A stretch of DNA of 64,000 nucleotides from TMED8 sp038125725 (GTDB taxonomy: Bacteria; Pseudomonadota; Alphaproteobacteria; Rhodospirillales; Casp-alpha2): NCBI GenBank assembly GCA_038125725.1, contig JAYPEK010000005.1, positions 62,001 to 126,000 of the forward strand, in the 5' to 3' direction. The notes beneath the pieces were generated by a model, which was given only the letters and a program-made list of their open reading frames with translations, made no database searches and was not told the origin of the DNA. Positions 1 to 7,669 of this stretch are shown here, piece by piece; within the stretch, counting starts at the first letter, position 1; each line of letters opens with the position of its first letter. A program made the translations under genes and the position numbers.

Positions 1-423
1 GCCATGCGCGACGGCACGGTGATCTCCGAATACACCGGCGAAGGCGTCATCGCGCCCTGTCGCATGATCCGCCTGGGCGATTGGAAATACATCTATACGC
101 ACGGCCATCCGGCTTTGCTCTACAACACCGCCGAAGACCCGCTCGAGTTGGAAAACCTCGCCGGCCGGCCGGAAGTGGCTGAAATCGAGCAGGAACTGGC
201 AGACGATATTCTCGCCGGCTGGGACCCGGACGCCATCAACGAAGCCTGCATCCAGAGCCAGCAGGAACGGCTGTTCATCCAGAAAGCCACGGACGGCGAG
301 CCCGATTGGGCCTACCTGGCGCGCCAGGGCGACGGCGCGCGCTTCGTGCGCAACGCCGGTGCTACCCAGGCGAAACAGAAAGCACGCTACCCCTTTGTCG
401 AACCAACACCGTTCGAGCGCTAA
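1..423 (+). CDS. betC: Choline-sulfatase, C-terminal fragment (5' end outside window)
   Basis: This is the last ~140 codons of a sulfatase gene; the reading frame is open from base 1, so the ATG at position 4 is an internal methionine. Visible features are the strand pattern around 'GDWKYIYTHGHPALLYN', the sulfatase C-terminal phrase 'PLELENLAG', and a tail ending 'ARYPFVEPTPFER' that resembles the C-terminal extension typical of choline-sulfatases. Members of that family hydrolyse choline-O-sulfate to choline and sulfate, feeding glycine-betaine synthesis. The catalytic Cys/Ser and most metal ligands lie upstream of the window, so substrate assignment rests on the tail only. An osmolyte role would fit the ectoine operon at 19-21 kb, but that link is inference. 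Another sulfatase type remains possible. Confidence 0.7.
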   Translation, partial: AMRDGTVISEYTGEGVIAPCRMIRLGDWKYIYTHGHPALLYNTAEDPLELENLAGRPEVAEIEQELADDILAGWDPDAINEACIQSQQERLFIQKATDGEPDWAYLARQGDGARFVRNAGATQAKQKARYPFVEPTPFER

Positions 424-443
424 TTAGCGACGATCGGAGACGC

Positions 444-1847
444 TCAACGCCGCCTCAGATGCTGGCGGCGGCCGATATAGATGCCGGCACCGAGCGCCAG
501 CCAAACGGCGCAGACCGTCCAGGCGGTCGGACTCACGTGGATCAGTACCAGGGCCAAAGTAATGCCCGATGCCACCGCGATCATCGGCAACAGCGGCGAC
601 CATGGCACACGGAACGGCCGTTCCTGATCGGGCCGGCTTTGGCGCAGACGGATCACGGTGACGGCGACCATCACGAATACCAGCAGGAACATGATATCCG
701 TGCCCGCCGCGATATCCTTGATCGGCAAGGCCAGCAGGATCGCCATGGCCACTAGGCCGGTGGCCCGGATCGATACATAGGGCGTGCGATGGCGCGCGTG
801 AATGCGCTCGAACATCTTGAACAGATCGCCGTCGCGGCCCATGGCGAAGGCGATGCGGGACGACGAATAGAGCGTGGCGTTTAGCGCGCTCGCGGCGCTG
901 GCCAGACCGGCGATCAACAGCAGCAGCTTACCGTGCGGCACGAACTGGTCGGTCGCCTGCATCAAGGCCAACTCTCCGAGCCCGCCGAGATAGCGGTAGA
1001 CCGGGCCACCGTCCGGCGCCGTTACCGCGCCCAGCATGACCACCGCCACGAAGACGTAGATGGTGACCGCGATGGCGATGCTGAGCAGGATGGCGCGCGG
1101 CACCAACCGGGTCGGATCGGCGACTTCCTCCGCCGATTGGGCGATGACCTCATAGCCCTCGAAGGCGACGAAGGTGAGCCCCATGGCGGCGACCAGCCCC
1201 ATCATCCCTTCCGGCAGGAAAGGTTGGTAGAGCGCGATCGGATCGGGGGCGTCCGAGATGGCGCCGAAACCGAATACCACGACCACCGTCAACAGCGCCA
1301 CCTTCAGGCCGGTGACCAGCACCTCCACCCGCCCGGCGCTGGCCGCGCCCCGGTAGTTGATGAACAACAGCATCGCCAACAGCGCCACCGAGACCGCCGG
1401 GGCCAATTCGCGCTCGCCGATGATTTCCGGGCCAGCGACGGTATGCAGCAGCGAAATGGTGAACGACCCGAAGGCCGTCGCGTAGAGCGCACAGGCGAAA
1501 GTCTGCGCGAACCAGCTCATCCAGCCCGCAAGGAACCCGAACACCGGGCCTAGCCCCATCCGCGCCCAGACATAGGCGCCGCCGGTTCTCGGGACCATCG
1601 CCGCCAGTTCACCGTAGCAACTGCCGACAATCAGCGCGATCACGCCATTGGCGATGAACGCTAGAATCAACGCCGGCCCGGCGGTGCCGGCGGCAATGCC
1701 GGTCAGCACGAAAACCCCGGCACCGACCATGGCACCGACGCCGAAGGCCGTGATGCTGAACAGCCCAAGCTCGCGCTTCAGGCGCGGTTTTGGCTCGGTG
1801 GTGTTATCTTCCGGCGGATTGGATTGCGGAGACGACTGGGGAACCAT
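444..1847 (-). CDS. APC superfamily amino acid permease
   Basis: A 467-residue inner-membrane transporter of the amino acid-polyamine-organocation superfamily. After a ~25-residue polar N-terminus comes the first helix with the family signature 'GVGAMVGAGVFVLTG' (about residues 36-50), the substrate-backbone-binding loop of APC transporters. Further hydrophobic segments give roughly 12 membrane helices. The internal 'VAFEGYEVIAQSAEEV' (about 230-245) matches the conserved helix-6 region of cationic amino acid transporter/YhdG-like members. It converges with the choline-sulfatase gene, whose stop lies about 20 bases away. Substrate cannot be read from sequence; a general amino acid or polyamine is likely. 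Start chosen at the ATG giving a polar N-terminus of normal length. Confidence 0.88.
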   Translation of the reverse strand: MVPQSSPQSNPPEDNTTEPKPRLKRELGLFSITAFGVGAMVGAGVFVLTGIAAGTAGPALILAFIANGVIALIVGSCYGELAAMVPRTGGAYVWARMGLGPVFGFLAGWMSWFAQTFACALYATAFGSFTISLLHTVAGPEIIGERELAPAVSVALLAMLLFINYRGAASAGRVEVLVTGLKVALLTVVVVFGFGAISDAPDPIALYQPFLPEGMMGLVAAMGLTFVAFEGYEVIAQSAEEVADPTRLVPRAILLSIAIAVTIYVFVAVVMLGAVTAPDGGPVYRYLGGLGELALMQATDQFVPHGKLLLLIAGLASAASALNATLYSSSRIAFAMGRDGDLFKMFERIHARHRTPYVSIRATGLVAMAILLALPIKDIAAGTDIMFLLVFVMVAVTVIRLRQSRPDQERPFRVPWSPLLPMIAVASGITLALVLIHVSPTAWTVCAVWLALGAGIYIGRRQHLRRR

Positions 1848-1860
1848 GGCCCCGCCCCAC

Positions 1861-2613
1861 CTAGTGAATGCCCGCCTGCTTCTGGCGCTGGGTGATCACC
1901 ATGTAGCGGAGCTCTTCCTTGATGATCTCCGTGTGGCGGCTGGGCTCGGCGCGCAAGACGCCCGAAACGATGGCCATCTGCACCGGCTTCGGCATGCGCT
2001 CGAAGTTCTCCAGCATCAGGAACTTGACGCTCGGGCGAACCGTCGGCGACAGCAACAGCGACAGCACCAGCTTCTTGCGGATCTCATGGCGCATGTTGCC
2101 GGCTTCGGTCAGTTCGAAGAATTCGCGCACGAACTGGCGGGGCGCGATGTTGCCGTCCAACAAGTGCTTCAGATTGTCGCGCAGCGCCGCCGTATACTGC
2201 TGGCGGGTGCGGATGATGAATTTCGACGCATGGCGCCGGATTTCCGCCACGGCTGACGGCTCGAAGGCGCGTTCCTGCACGTAACGAAGGCATTCCTTCA
2301 CCGCATCGTGTCGGCTGGTATCGGCGATGATCTCGGTGATGCCGGCGAGCAGCCGTGTCTTGGACCCCTGCGGCGACAACCGGGCAGCGGCGGCGAGCGC
2401 CATCGGCGCTTCCGGATCGCGCGCCGCGACCAGCGCCAGCGGCAGCGGGTCTTCCATCTGCAGGAGGTCGATCTGATGATTCATCAGTGTTTCCGGCACC
2501 AGGATGCGGTCGTCCTCGCCGGGCATCAGGATCGGCCGCTTTGCACGGTAGTCCTGCTTGATAGCGAGGGCCGTCTTCAGGCCTTCCTGGGTGATGCCGA
2601 GGATGTTGGCCAT
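1861..2613 (-). CDS. Conserved hypothetical protein paired with an HTH gene
   Basis: A 250-residue soluble protein that I do not recognise. It begins 'MANILGITQEGLKTAL' and is helix-rich and charged throughout, with no signal peptide or membrane segment. The helix-by-helix character (for example 'RRHASKFIIRTRQQYTAAL' and 'LSPTVRPSVKFLMLENFER') suggests an all-alpha, possibly repeat-like fold. The open frame continues upstream, but the ATG at 2613 is the sensible start: upstream codons overlap the helix-turn-helix gene in another frame and give low-complexity Arg/Gly/Pro sequence. It starts 5 bases after the stop of that gene and is almost certainly co-transcribed with it. The stop lies 13 bases from the permease start. 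Function unknown. Confidence 0.75.
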   Translation of the reverse strand: MANILGITQEGLKTALAIKQDYRAKRPILMPGEDDRILVPETLMNHQIDLLQMEDPLPLALVAARDPEAPMALAAAARLSPQGSKTRLLAGITEIIADTSRHDAVKECLRYVQERAFEPSAVAEIRRHASKFIIRTRQQYTAALRDNLKHLLDGNIAPRQFVREFFELTEAGNMRHEIRKKLVLSLLLSPTVRPSVKFLMLENFERMPKPVQMAIVSGVLRAEPSRHTEIIKEELRYMVITQRQKQAGIH

Positions 2614-2618
2614 GTCGG

Positions 2619-3044
2619 TTACGCCGTGCCGCCCACAAGGCCGCCCTGGCGTCCCCAGTTCTCCGGCCTCAGCAGCGCCGCGTTGCGCACCGCGTTCCAC
2701 CACAGCCGGTAGCGCCGGGCGCCCTCGCGGATGGCCATCGCCGGCAGGCCGCCGTTGAGCCGTTCCTGGCGGTGCAGGTCCTTGCGAACTTCGTCGAGAT
2801 CGGCCTCCGACAGGTCCTCGACGGCTTCCGCCTGGCTCAGGTGCTCGCCCAGCAACAAGGTCAGGAATACCATGACGTCGTCGGGAATGGGCGTATGCCC
2901 ATTGCGCCATTTGCTGACGCTGGCGGTGGAAACCCGCAAGGCGGATGCAATGTCCTTGCCGCTCACGCCGACAACCCCCAATCTGTGGAATACCGGGACG
3001 ATCGCGCCCCCGTCTCCGCTGTTTTCATCGTTAAAAGTCTTCAT
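2619..3044 (-). CDS. Helix-turn-helix (XRE-like) DNA-binding protein
   Basis: A 141-residue cytoplasmic protein with an N-terminal helix-turn-helix at about residues 22-60: the stretch 'VSGKDIASALRVSTASVSKW' followed by 'RNGHTPIPDDV' is typical of XRE/Cro-type recognition helices. The C-terminal half is helical, Arg/Leu-rich ('VRKDLHRQERLNGG', 'REGARRYRLWWNAVRNAALL') and of unknown role, perhaps dimerisation. It is the first gene of a two-gene unit with the unknown 250-residue protein. It is separated by about 230 bases from the oppositely oriented ROK kinase gene. The target is not evident; autoregulation is possible but no operator was recognised. Confidence 0.75.
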   Translation of the reverse strand: MKTFNDENSGDGGAIVPVFHRLGVVGVSGKDIASALRVSTASVSKWRNGHTPIPDDVMVFLTLLLGEHLSQAEAVEDLSEADLDEVRKDLHRQERLNGGLPAMAIREGARRYRLWWNAVRNAALLRPENWGRQGGLVGGTA

Positions 3045-3274
3045 TGCCCAGGTCTGCCCTCGGTAAAGCGGACATAAATCCTTCTAGCCTAGGCAGAATC
3101 CCATTCAAACCAATTTTTGTGTCTTTGCCCCTTTTCGCCCCCAAAATGTAGCAATTTCCGTCTTCTAGCCCCATTCAATCGCCCAAAACCAGCCCGTCAG
3201 GGCGCCCCCGAACACGATTCCGGCCGCCGATTCGGGGGTTGCGCGGTACGTCCGGGCCGGGTGCAATGCGGCTC

Positions 3275-4198
3275 ATGAAACTCGGTATCGACCTCGGCGG
3301 CACCAAGATCGAAGGCCTCGTGCTTGCCAGCGACGGCCGCGAACTGGGCCGCCAGCGCGCACCGACGCCCGCCGGCGACTACGACGGCACGGTCCGCGCC
3401 GTCGCCGGCGTTGTCGACGCCTTGGCCGCCGCGCATGGCGTGCCGGTAGATACTCCGATAGGCGTCGGCATTCCCGGCGCCGTTTCCCCCAAGACCGGCC
3501 TGGTGAAGAACGCCAACAGCACCTGCCTCATTGGCCACGCCCTGGATCGGGACCTGGCGGACGCCACCAGCCGTCCGGTGCGCCTCGCCAACGATGCCGA
3601 TTGCTTCACCATCTCGGAGGCCACCGACGGCGCCGGCGCCGATGCGCGGGTGGTGTTCGGCGTCATCCTCGGCACCGGCGTTGGCGGCGGCATCGCAATC
3701 GACAAGAAGCTCTGGGTCGGCCCCAATGCGATCACCGGCGAATGGGGTCACAACCCGCTGCCGTGGATGCAGCCGGGAACGTCGCTCCCTTATTTCGAGG
3801 ACGAACGTCCGGGCCCGCCCTGTTACTGCGGCAAGCTGGGCTGCATCGAGACCTTTCTGTCCGGCCCCGCTCTGGCCGCCGATTTCGCCCGCGCCGGCGG
3901 CAGCCAGATGGCCGCGGCGGCAATCGTCGCGGCCGCCGCCGAAGGCGACGCGGCCGCCGGCGCCGCCATGGACCGCTACCACCAACGCCTGGCACGGGCG
4001 CTCGCCGGTGTCATCAACGTCCTCGACCCGGACGTCATCGTGCTCGGCGGCGGGCTCTCCAACATCGAGAGCCTCTATGAGGCTGTACCGAAGCTCTGGC
4101 AGGACTGGGTGTTCTCGGATGCCTGCGACACGCCCCTCATGCGCAACCGTTGGGGCGATTCAGGCGGCGTGCGCGGGGCCGCATGGCTCTGGCCGTAA
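3275..4198 (+). CDS. ROK family sugar kinase (fructokinase/N-acetylglucosamine kinase type)
   Basis: A 307-residue cytoplasmic sugar kinase of the ROK family. The phosphate-1 motif is at the very N-terminus ('KLGIDLGGTKIEG'). The adenosine/glycine-rich region reads 'GVILGTGVGGGI', the sugar-binding segment 'GEWGHNPLPW', and the structural zinc site 'CYCGKLGCIETFLSGPAL' (Cys-x-Cys-(4)-Cys with the upstream His). A late 'PDVIVLGGGLSN' closes the ATPase fold. The family phosphorylates fructose, mannose, glucose or N-acetylglucosamine with ATP; specificity cannot be settled by eye. The ATG at 3275 is chosen because it places the Gly-rich loop at the usual position; in-frame ATG 3266 and TTG 3239 are alternatives. 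It stands alone, not in an obvious sugar operon. Confidence 0.88.
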   Translation: MKLGIDLGGTKIEGLVLASDGRELGRQRAPTPAGDYDGTVRAVAGVVDALAAAHGVPVDTPIGVGIPGAVSPKTGLVKNANSTCLIGHALDRDLADATSRPVRLANDADCFTISEATDGAGADARVVFGVILGTGVGGGIAIDKKLWVGPNAITGEWGHNPLPWMQPGTSLPYFEDERPGPPCYCGKLGCIETFLSGPALAADFARAGGSQMAAAAIVAAAAEGDAAAGAAMDRYHQRLARALAGVINVLDPDVIVLGGGLSNIESLYEAVPKLWQDWVFSDACDTPLMRNRWGDSGGVRGAAWLWP

Positions 4199-4321
4199 CG
4201 CCGAACGGTCCGCCTATAACAAAAATGGATCAAACCGGCGCGATTTTCGTTTGGCATCGTCGGCGCCGCATGGTGAAACCTAAAGACGGCCGATAACGAG
4301 AAAGATCGCAGGGAGGGACGA

Positions 4322-5332
4322 TTGATCGTCGATATTCACGGGCACTACACCACCGCGCCGAAGCAGCATGAAGGCTGGCGCCAGGCCCAGTTGGATGGCG
4401 CCACCGACTTGGACCCGGACGGCAACGAAATCCTCGACGACGAAATTCGCGAGAGCCTGGAAGGCACGCAGCTACGCCTGCAGCGCGAACGCGGCACCGA
4501 CATGACCATCTTCTCGCCGCGCGCCGGCGGCATGGGCCATCACCTGGGCACTGAAGCCATGAGCCACGCCTGGAGCCGGCTCTGCAACAACCTGATCCGC
4601 CGTGTCTGCGATCTCTACCCCGAGAACTTCCAGCCGGTCTGCCAATTGCCGCAGTCACCGGGCGTTTCGCCTTCCAATTCGATCCCGGAACTGGTGCGCT
4701 GTGTCGAAGAAATGGGATTCCTCGGCTGCAACCTGAACCCGGACCCGTCTGGCGGACATTGGACCGACCCACCGCTCACCGATCCCTGGTGGTTCGAGCT
4801 TTATGAGAAGCTGGTGGAACTGGACGTACCGGCGATGATCCACGTCAGTCAGTCGTGCAACCCGAACTTCCACTTCACCGGCGCGCATTACATCAACGCC
4901 GACACCACGGCGTTCATGCAGATCCTGAAATCCGACCTGTTCGAACGCTTCCCGACGCTGAAGTTCGTCATTCCGCACGGCGGCGGCGCGGTGCCCTACC
5001 ATTGGGGCCGTTACCGTGGCCTCGCCATCGACATGGGCAAGCCGGAACCGGCGGCGTTGATGTCGGGGAACCTGTTCTTCGACACCTGCGTCTACCACCA
5101 GCCGGGCATCAACCTGCTGACCGACGTGGTGCCGGTGGACAACGTCTTGTTCGCCTCCGAAATGCACGGCGCCGTGCGTTGCACCGACCCGGACACAGGA
5201 CACTTCTTCGACGACACCAAACGCTACATCGAAGCGAGCCCGACCTTGAGCGACGAGGACCGCGAAAAGATCTATTGGAAGAACGCCACGCGCGTTTACA
5301 CGCGGCTGAAACTGCCCGCGAGCGCGGCATAG
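4322..5332 (+). CDS. ligJ: 4-oxalomesaconate hydratase-type amidohydrolase
   Basis: A 336-residue amidohydrolase-superfamily protein. It matches LigJ, the zinc enzyme that hydrates 4-oxalomesaconate to 4-carboxy-4-hydroxy-2-oxoadipate in protocatechuate/gallate 4,5-cleavage. The metal site is visible: His6-x-His8 in 'MIVDIHGHY', His174 in 'AMIHVSQS', His219 in 'VIPHGGG' and Glu280 in 'FASEMHGA'. The spacing agrees with known LigJ after one small deletion. Translation probably starts at TTG 4322, which has a good GGGAGGG ribosome-binding site just upstream; no closer ATG gives the HxH motif. It is followed 22 bases later by a LigK/RraA-family aldolase gene, the next enzyme of the same pathway. 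No ring-cleaving dioxygenase lies nearby, so another tricarboxylic substrate is possible. Confidence 0.87.
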   Translation: MIVDIHGHYTTAPKQHEGWRQAQLDGATDLDPDGNEILDDEIRESLEGTQLRLQRERGTDMTIFSPRAGGMGHHLGTEAMSHAWSRLCNNLIRRVCDLYPENFQPVCQLPQSPGVSPSNSIPELVRCVEEMGFLGCNLNPDPSGGHWTDPPLTDPWWFELYEKLVELDVPAMIHVSQSCNPNFHFTGAHYINADTTAFMQILKSDLFERFPTLKFVIPHGGGAVPYHWGRYRGLAIDMGKPEPAALMSGNLFFDTCVYHQPGINLLTDVVPVDNVLFASEMHGAVRCTDPDTGHFFDDTKRYIEASPTLSDEDREKIYWKNATRVYTRLKLPASAA

Positions 5333-5354
5333 AAAGGAAAAGAGGAACCCAACA

Positions 5355-6029
5355 ATGCTAGGACTTCGTATCAAGAAAAGCTGGGAACGCGTCTCGCCCG
5401 AAATGGCGGAAGCATTCAAGCCCATCCCGGTCGCCAACGTCAGCGATTCCATGTGGCGCATGGACGCCGCCGGCGACGCGCTGCGCCCCATGCACCGCGA
5501 CGGCGTGCTGGCCGGTCCGGCCTTCACGGTTCGCTCGCGACCGGGCGACAACCTGATGCTGCACAAGGCCATCGACATGGCCGAGCCTGGCGACGTTATC
5601 GTCTGCGATGCGGGCGGCGACTTGACCAACTCTCTGTTCGGCGAACTGATGCTGACCCATGCCATCACGCGCGGGATCGCCGGCCTGGTGATCAACGGCG
5701 CCATCCGCGACCGCGATGCCTTCCTGGAACACAACCTTCCGGTCTTCGCCGCCGGCGTCACCCATCGCGGCCCCTACAAGGACGGCCCCGGCGAGATCGG
5801 CTTCCCGATCGCGCTGGGAGGCATGGTGATCAATCCGGGGGACCTGATCCTCGGCGATTGCGACGGCGTCTTGTGCGTCCCCAGAACCGAGGCCGAAGGC
5901 GTGCTCGCCCTGGCGCAGAAGAAGAACGACGCCGAAGCCAGCCAGATCAAACAGCACCAGGACGGCACCGTCGACCGAAGCTGGGTCGACAAGGCGCTCG
6001 AGGAAAGAGGCTGCGAGTACGTCGACTGA
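5355..6029 (+). CDS. ligK: 4-carboxy-4-hydroxy-2-oxoadipate aldolase (RraA/HMG aldolase family)
   Basis: A 224-residue RraA-like class II aldolase. In the LigK/GalC/ProA branch it cleaves 4-carboxy-4-hydroxy-2-oxoadipate to pyruvate and oxaloacetate. The divalent-metal/substrate motif is 'GAIRDRDA' with Arg118-Asp119, preceded by 'GELMLTHAITRGIAGLVING', which matches the conserved core. The late 'PGDLILGDCDGVLCVPR' is also characteristic. It directly follows the ligJ-type gene in the same orientation with a GGAAAAGAGGAA leader serving as ribosome-binding site, so the two enzymes probably act in sequence. RraA homologues without aldolase activity exist, but the pairing with LigJ favours the catabolic role. 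The convergent neighbour (eipB) ends 6 bases downstream. Confidence 0.87.
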   Translation: MLGLRIKKSWERVSPEMAEAFKPIPVANVSDSMWRMDAAGDALRPMHRDGVLAGPAFTVRSRPGDNLMLHKAIDMAEPGDVIVCDAGGDLTNSLFGELMLTHAITRGIAGLVINGAIRDRDAFLEHNLPVFAAGVTHRGPYKDGPGEIGFPIALGGMVINPGDLILGDCDGVLCVPRTEAEGVLALAQKKNDAEASQIKQHQDGTVDRSWVDKALEERGCEYVD

Positions 6030-6035
6030 CGCGGT

Positions 6036-6923
6036 CTAGCAGTCGGGCTTCTTGATCAGTTCGATATTGCGCAGTTGCAGGTCGACGGCGAAGTCGCCGT
6101 AGTCCTGGCGGATGAAACGCGCGATACCGTCACTGCGATAGTCGATGCCCAGTTCGAACTCCGGCAGCGCCTCTTTGCTGTCGCGTGAAAAAAACGCCAT
6201 CCGGTAATGGACCAAAGGTTCCGGCTTGAGGCCCAGTTCCTTGATCCAGTTGTCGAAGTCGTCTGCGTGCATCAGTGCTTCCGGCGGTGAGCGCCGGCCG
6301 CGCACGGCGGATATGACGTAAGGATTGTCTAGGCTGGCGCCGTCGAAAACGGTGCGCGAAAGAAACCCCGTCCCCACCGCGCCCGCCTTCAGCACCTCCA
6401 TCAAATGCCGGGTCGGAAACAGCGTGCCGGTTGGAACCGGGATCGTTTCACCTTCCGGTTCGGTGAAGCGCGCGGTGGCCGCATCGCCGGCGCGCGCCCG
6501 GCGCACCTTGCCGTTCAGCGATTCCAACTCGTTCCCATCGCGTGCCTGACGGGTGCGAAACTGATAGGCGGTACCGTCCTTCGACTCCCAACTGGCGAAC
6601 GACCAGTCGGTATCGACCTCATCGCCCTCGGCATAGACCAACTGCATCTTGACGTTGGTCTCCGACGACCAGCCATCACACTCGTCGCGAAACACATATA
6701 CCATCGAACCACCGGCACCTGTGACGCTCGACCCCTGTTCGGCGGAATGCAACGCCATGCCATAGATGGCACGGTGCGGCACCATTTCGGCTGCCCATGA
6801 CGATACTGTGGCGGAAACAGCAAAAACTCCCGCCAGGAGCCCCAACATCATCCGCCTGCCATTCCGGATCGATAACCGCCGAAGGGTGAAACCTCGCGCG
6901 CCCGGCGCCCGTCTACGGTACAT
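6036..6923 (-). CDS. eipB: EipB/DUF1849 periplasmic envelope-integrity protein
   Basis: A 295-residue exported protein. A basic N-terminus is followed by the signal-peptide core 'MLGLLAGVFAVSATVSS' ending at 'WAAE', so the mature protein begins near 'MVPHRAIYGMAL'. The mature part matches the alphaproteobacterial DUF1849/EipB family, a periplasmic beta-spiral protein needed for envelope integrity in Brucella. The two family cysteines that form a conserved disulfide are present: one in 'FRDECDGWSSE' and one as the very last residue in 'IKKPDC'. Start 6923 is preceded by an AAGAAGGG-like site; the Met-Met pair about 24 residues later would also leave an intact signal peptide. It is divergent from the unknown gene at 7167, with a CtrA-like box between them. 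Confidence 0.85.
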   Translation of the reverse strand: MYRRRAPGARGFTLRRLSIRNGRRMMLGLLAGVFAVSATVSSWAAEMVPHRAIYGMALHSAEQGSSVTGAGGSMVYVFRDECDGWSSETNVKMQLVYAEGDEVDTDWSFASWESKDGTAYQFRTRQARDGNELESLNGKVRRARAGDAATARFTEPEGETIPVPTGTLFPTRHLMEVLKAGAVGTGFLSRTVFDGASLDNPYVISAVRGRRSPPEALMHADDFDNWIKELGLKPEPLVHYRMAFFSRDSKEALPEFELGIDYRSDGIARFIRQDYGDFAVDLQLRNIELIKKPDC

Positions 6924-7028
6924 GCAGTCTCGCCCTTCTTTCGTGGCCGTGAAGGTTCATCATAGCCCATCGCCGGGCGGCAGAAAATGTTTGCCGACAG
7001 CCTTGAGCGGCAAAATTTGCCGACCTCC

Positions 7029-7079
7029 TCACCAGTTAATTAACTGTTTTTTAACAATTTTACTACTGGCACGCAGCAT
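7029..7079 (-). CDS. Possible 16-residue leader peptide upstream of eipB
   Basis: A 16-codon frame encoding MLRASSKIVKKQLINW. It is listed because a near-perfect Shine-Dalgarno (AAGGAGGG, bases 7085-7092 on the minus strand) sits 5 bases before its ATG, stronger than that of most genes here. It lies about 105 bases upstream of eipB in the same orientation. The peptide is basic and has no recognisable domain. It overlaps the CtrA-like box, so bound regulator and translation would compete for the same DNA/RNA segment if both are real. It may be a chance site; only the ribosome-binding site and short frame support it. Confidence 0.25.
   Translation of the reverse strand: MLRASSKIVKKQLINW
7040..7055. 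promoter_or_regulatory. ctrA box: CtrA-like binding site (TTAA-N7-TTAAC)
   Basis: The 16-base sequence TTAACTGTTTTTTAAC matches the full consensus TTAA-N7-TTAAC of the cell-cycle regulator CtrA without mismatch. A further TTAA half-site directly abuts it on the left. It lies in an AT-rich island in otherwise GC-rich DNA, between the divergent eipB gene (start 6923) and the unknown gene at 7167, so either or both could be controlled. CtrA itself is not encoded in the window; occupancy is inference. Confidence 0.5.
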
Positions 7080-7166
7080 GCATTCCCTCCTTGATGGTTA
7101 ACAAACCGTAACCGCCCTGCCAGGGCGCGACCGGGTGTGGCCAAACAAGAGGGAGAGAACTGAACC

Positions 7167-7658
7167 ATGGCCTTGGAATTAGATCCGGTCGGCGAACGGC
7201 CGTCCGGGTACGGCGCCCTGACGGTGATCGGCGAGCGCGCCCTGGTGGCACCGGCCCAACCGCGCCTCCCCGTACCGGCGGAACCGCCGCCGCCACCGCC
7301 GGAAGCCGAGACCGGTACGGAGACGGAACTGATCGGCGGCGTCAATGTCCGCCGTGCATCACCGCGCGAGATCGCGGACATCAGCCTCGATCTCTATGCC
7401 GCCGGCCTGCTGACGTACGAGGATTATACCGAACTCGCCTTTCAGCCCGAACTGCACCCGGACTACAACCGCACCGTCGGCGCCCTCACCGGCGAGCCGG
7501 CCGAGCCCGACCGCGCGCGGGACTTCGTACATTTGTGGAACGAGCGGCTGCAATTCGATCTGCGCCACAATCCGGTGAGCGCGCCGTCGGTCAAGCAGGC
7601 GACGCGAATCTACGAGCTTTTAAAGGGGTTGGCCCAGCGGACCCGAATCACCGCGTGA
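7167..7658 (+). CDS. Conserved hypothetical protein with proline-rich linker
   Basis: A 163-residue soluble protein of unknown function. Residues 1-30 form a short N-terminal segment, about 31-55 a Pro/Glu-rich linker ('PVPAEPPPPPPEAE'), and residues 60-160 a compact, probably helical domain. That domain has many acidic and aromatic residues ('REIADISLDLYAAGLLTYED', 'FVHLWNERLQFDLRHNP'). No signal peptide or membrane helix. The ATG is preceded by GAGGGAGAG, a clear ribosome-binding site. It is divergent from eipB with the CtrA-like box about 115 bases upstream, which hints at cell-cycle or motility-linked expression. It converges with the SPOR lipoprotein gene (11 bases apart). Confidence 0.7.
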   Translation: MALELDPVGERPSGYGALTVIGERALVAPAQPRLPVPAEPPPPPPEAETGTETELIGGVNVRRASPREIADISLDLYAAGLLTYEDYTELAFQPELHPDYNRTVGALTGEPAEPDRARDFVHLWNERLQFDLRHNPVSAPSVKQATRIYELLKGLAQRTRITA

Positions 7659-7669
7659 TGCGCAGGCGT

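Noticed and set aside
3239..3274. Earlier TTG or ATG start for the ROK kinase
   Set aside because: It would push the N-terminal Gly-rich motif away from its usual position and adds a low-complexity Arg/Gly/Pro lead.
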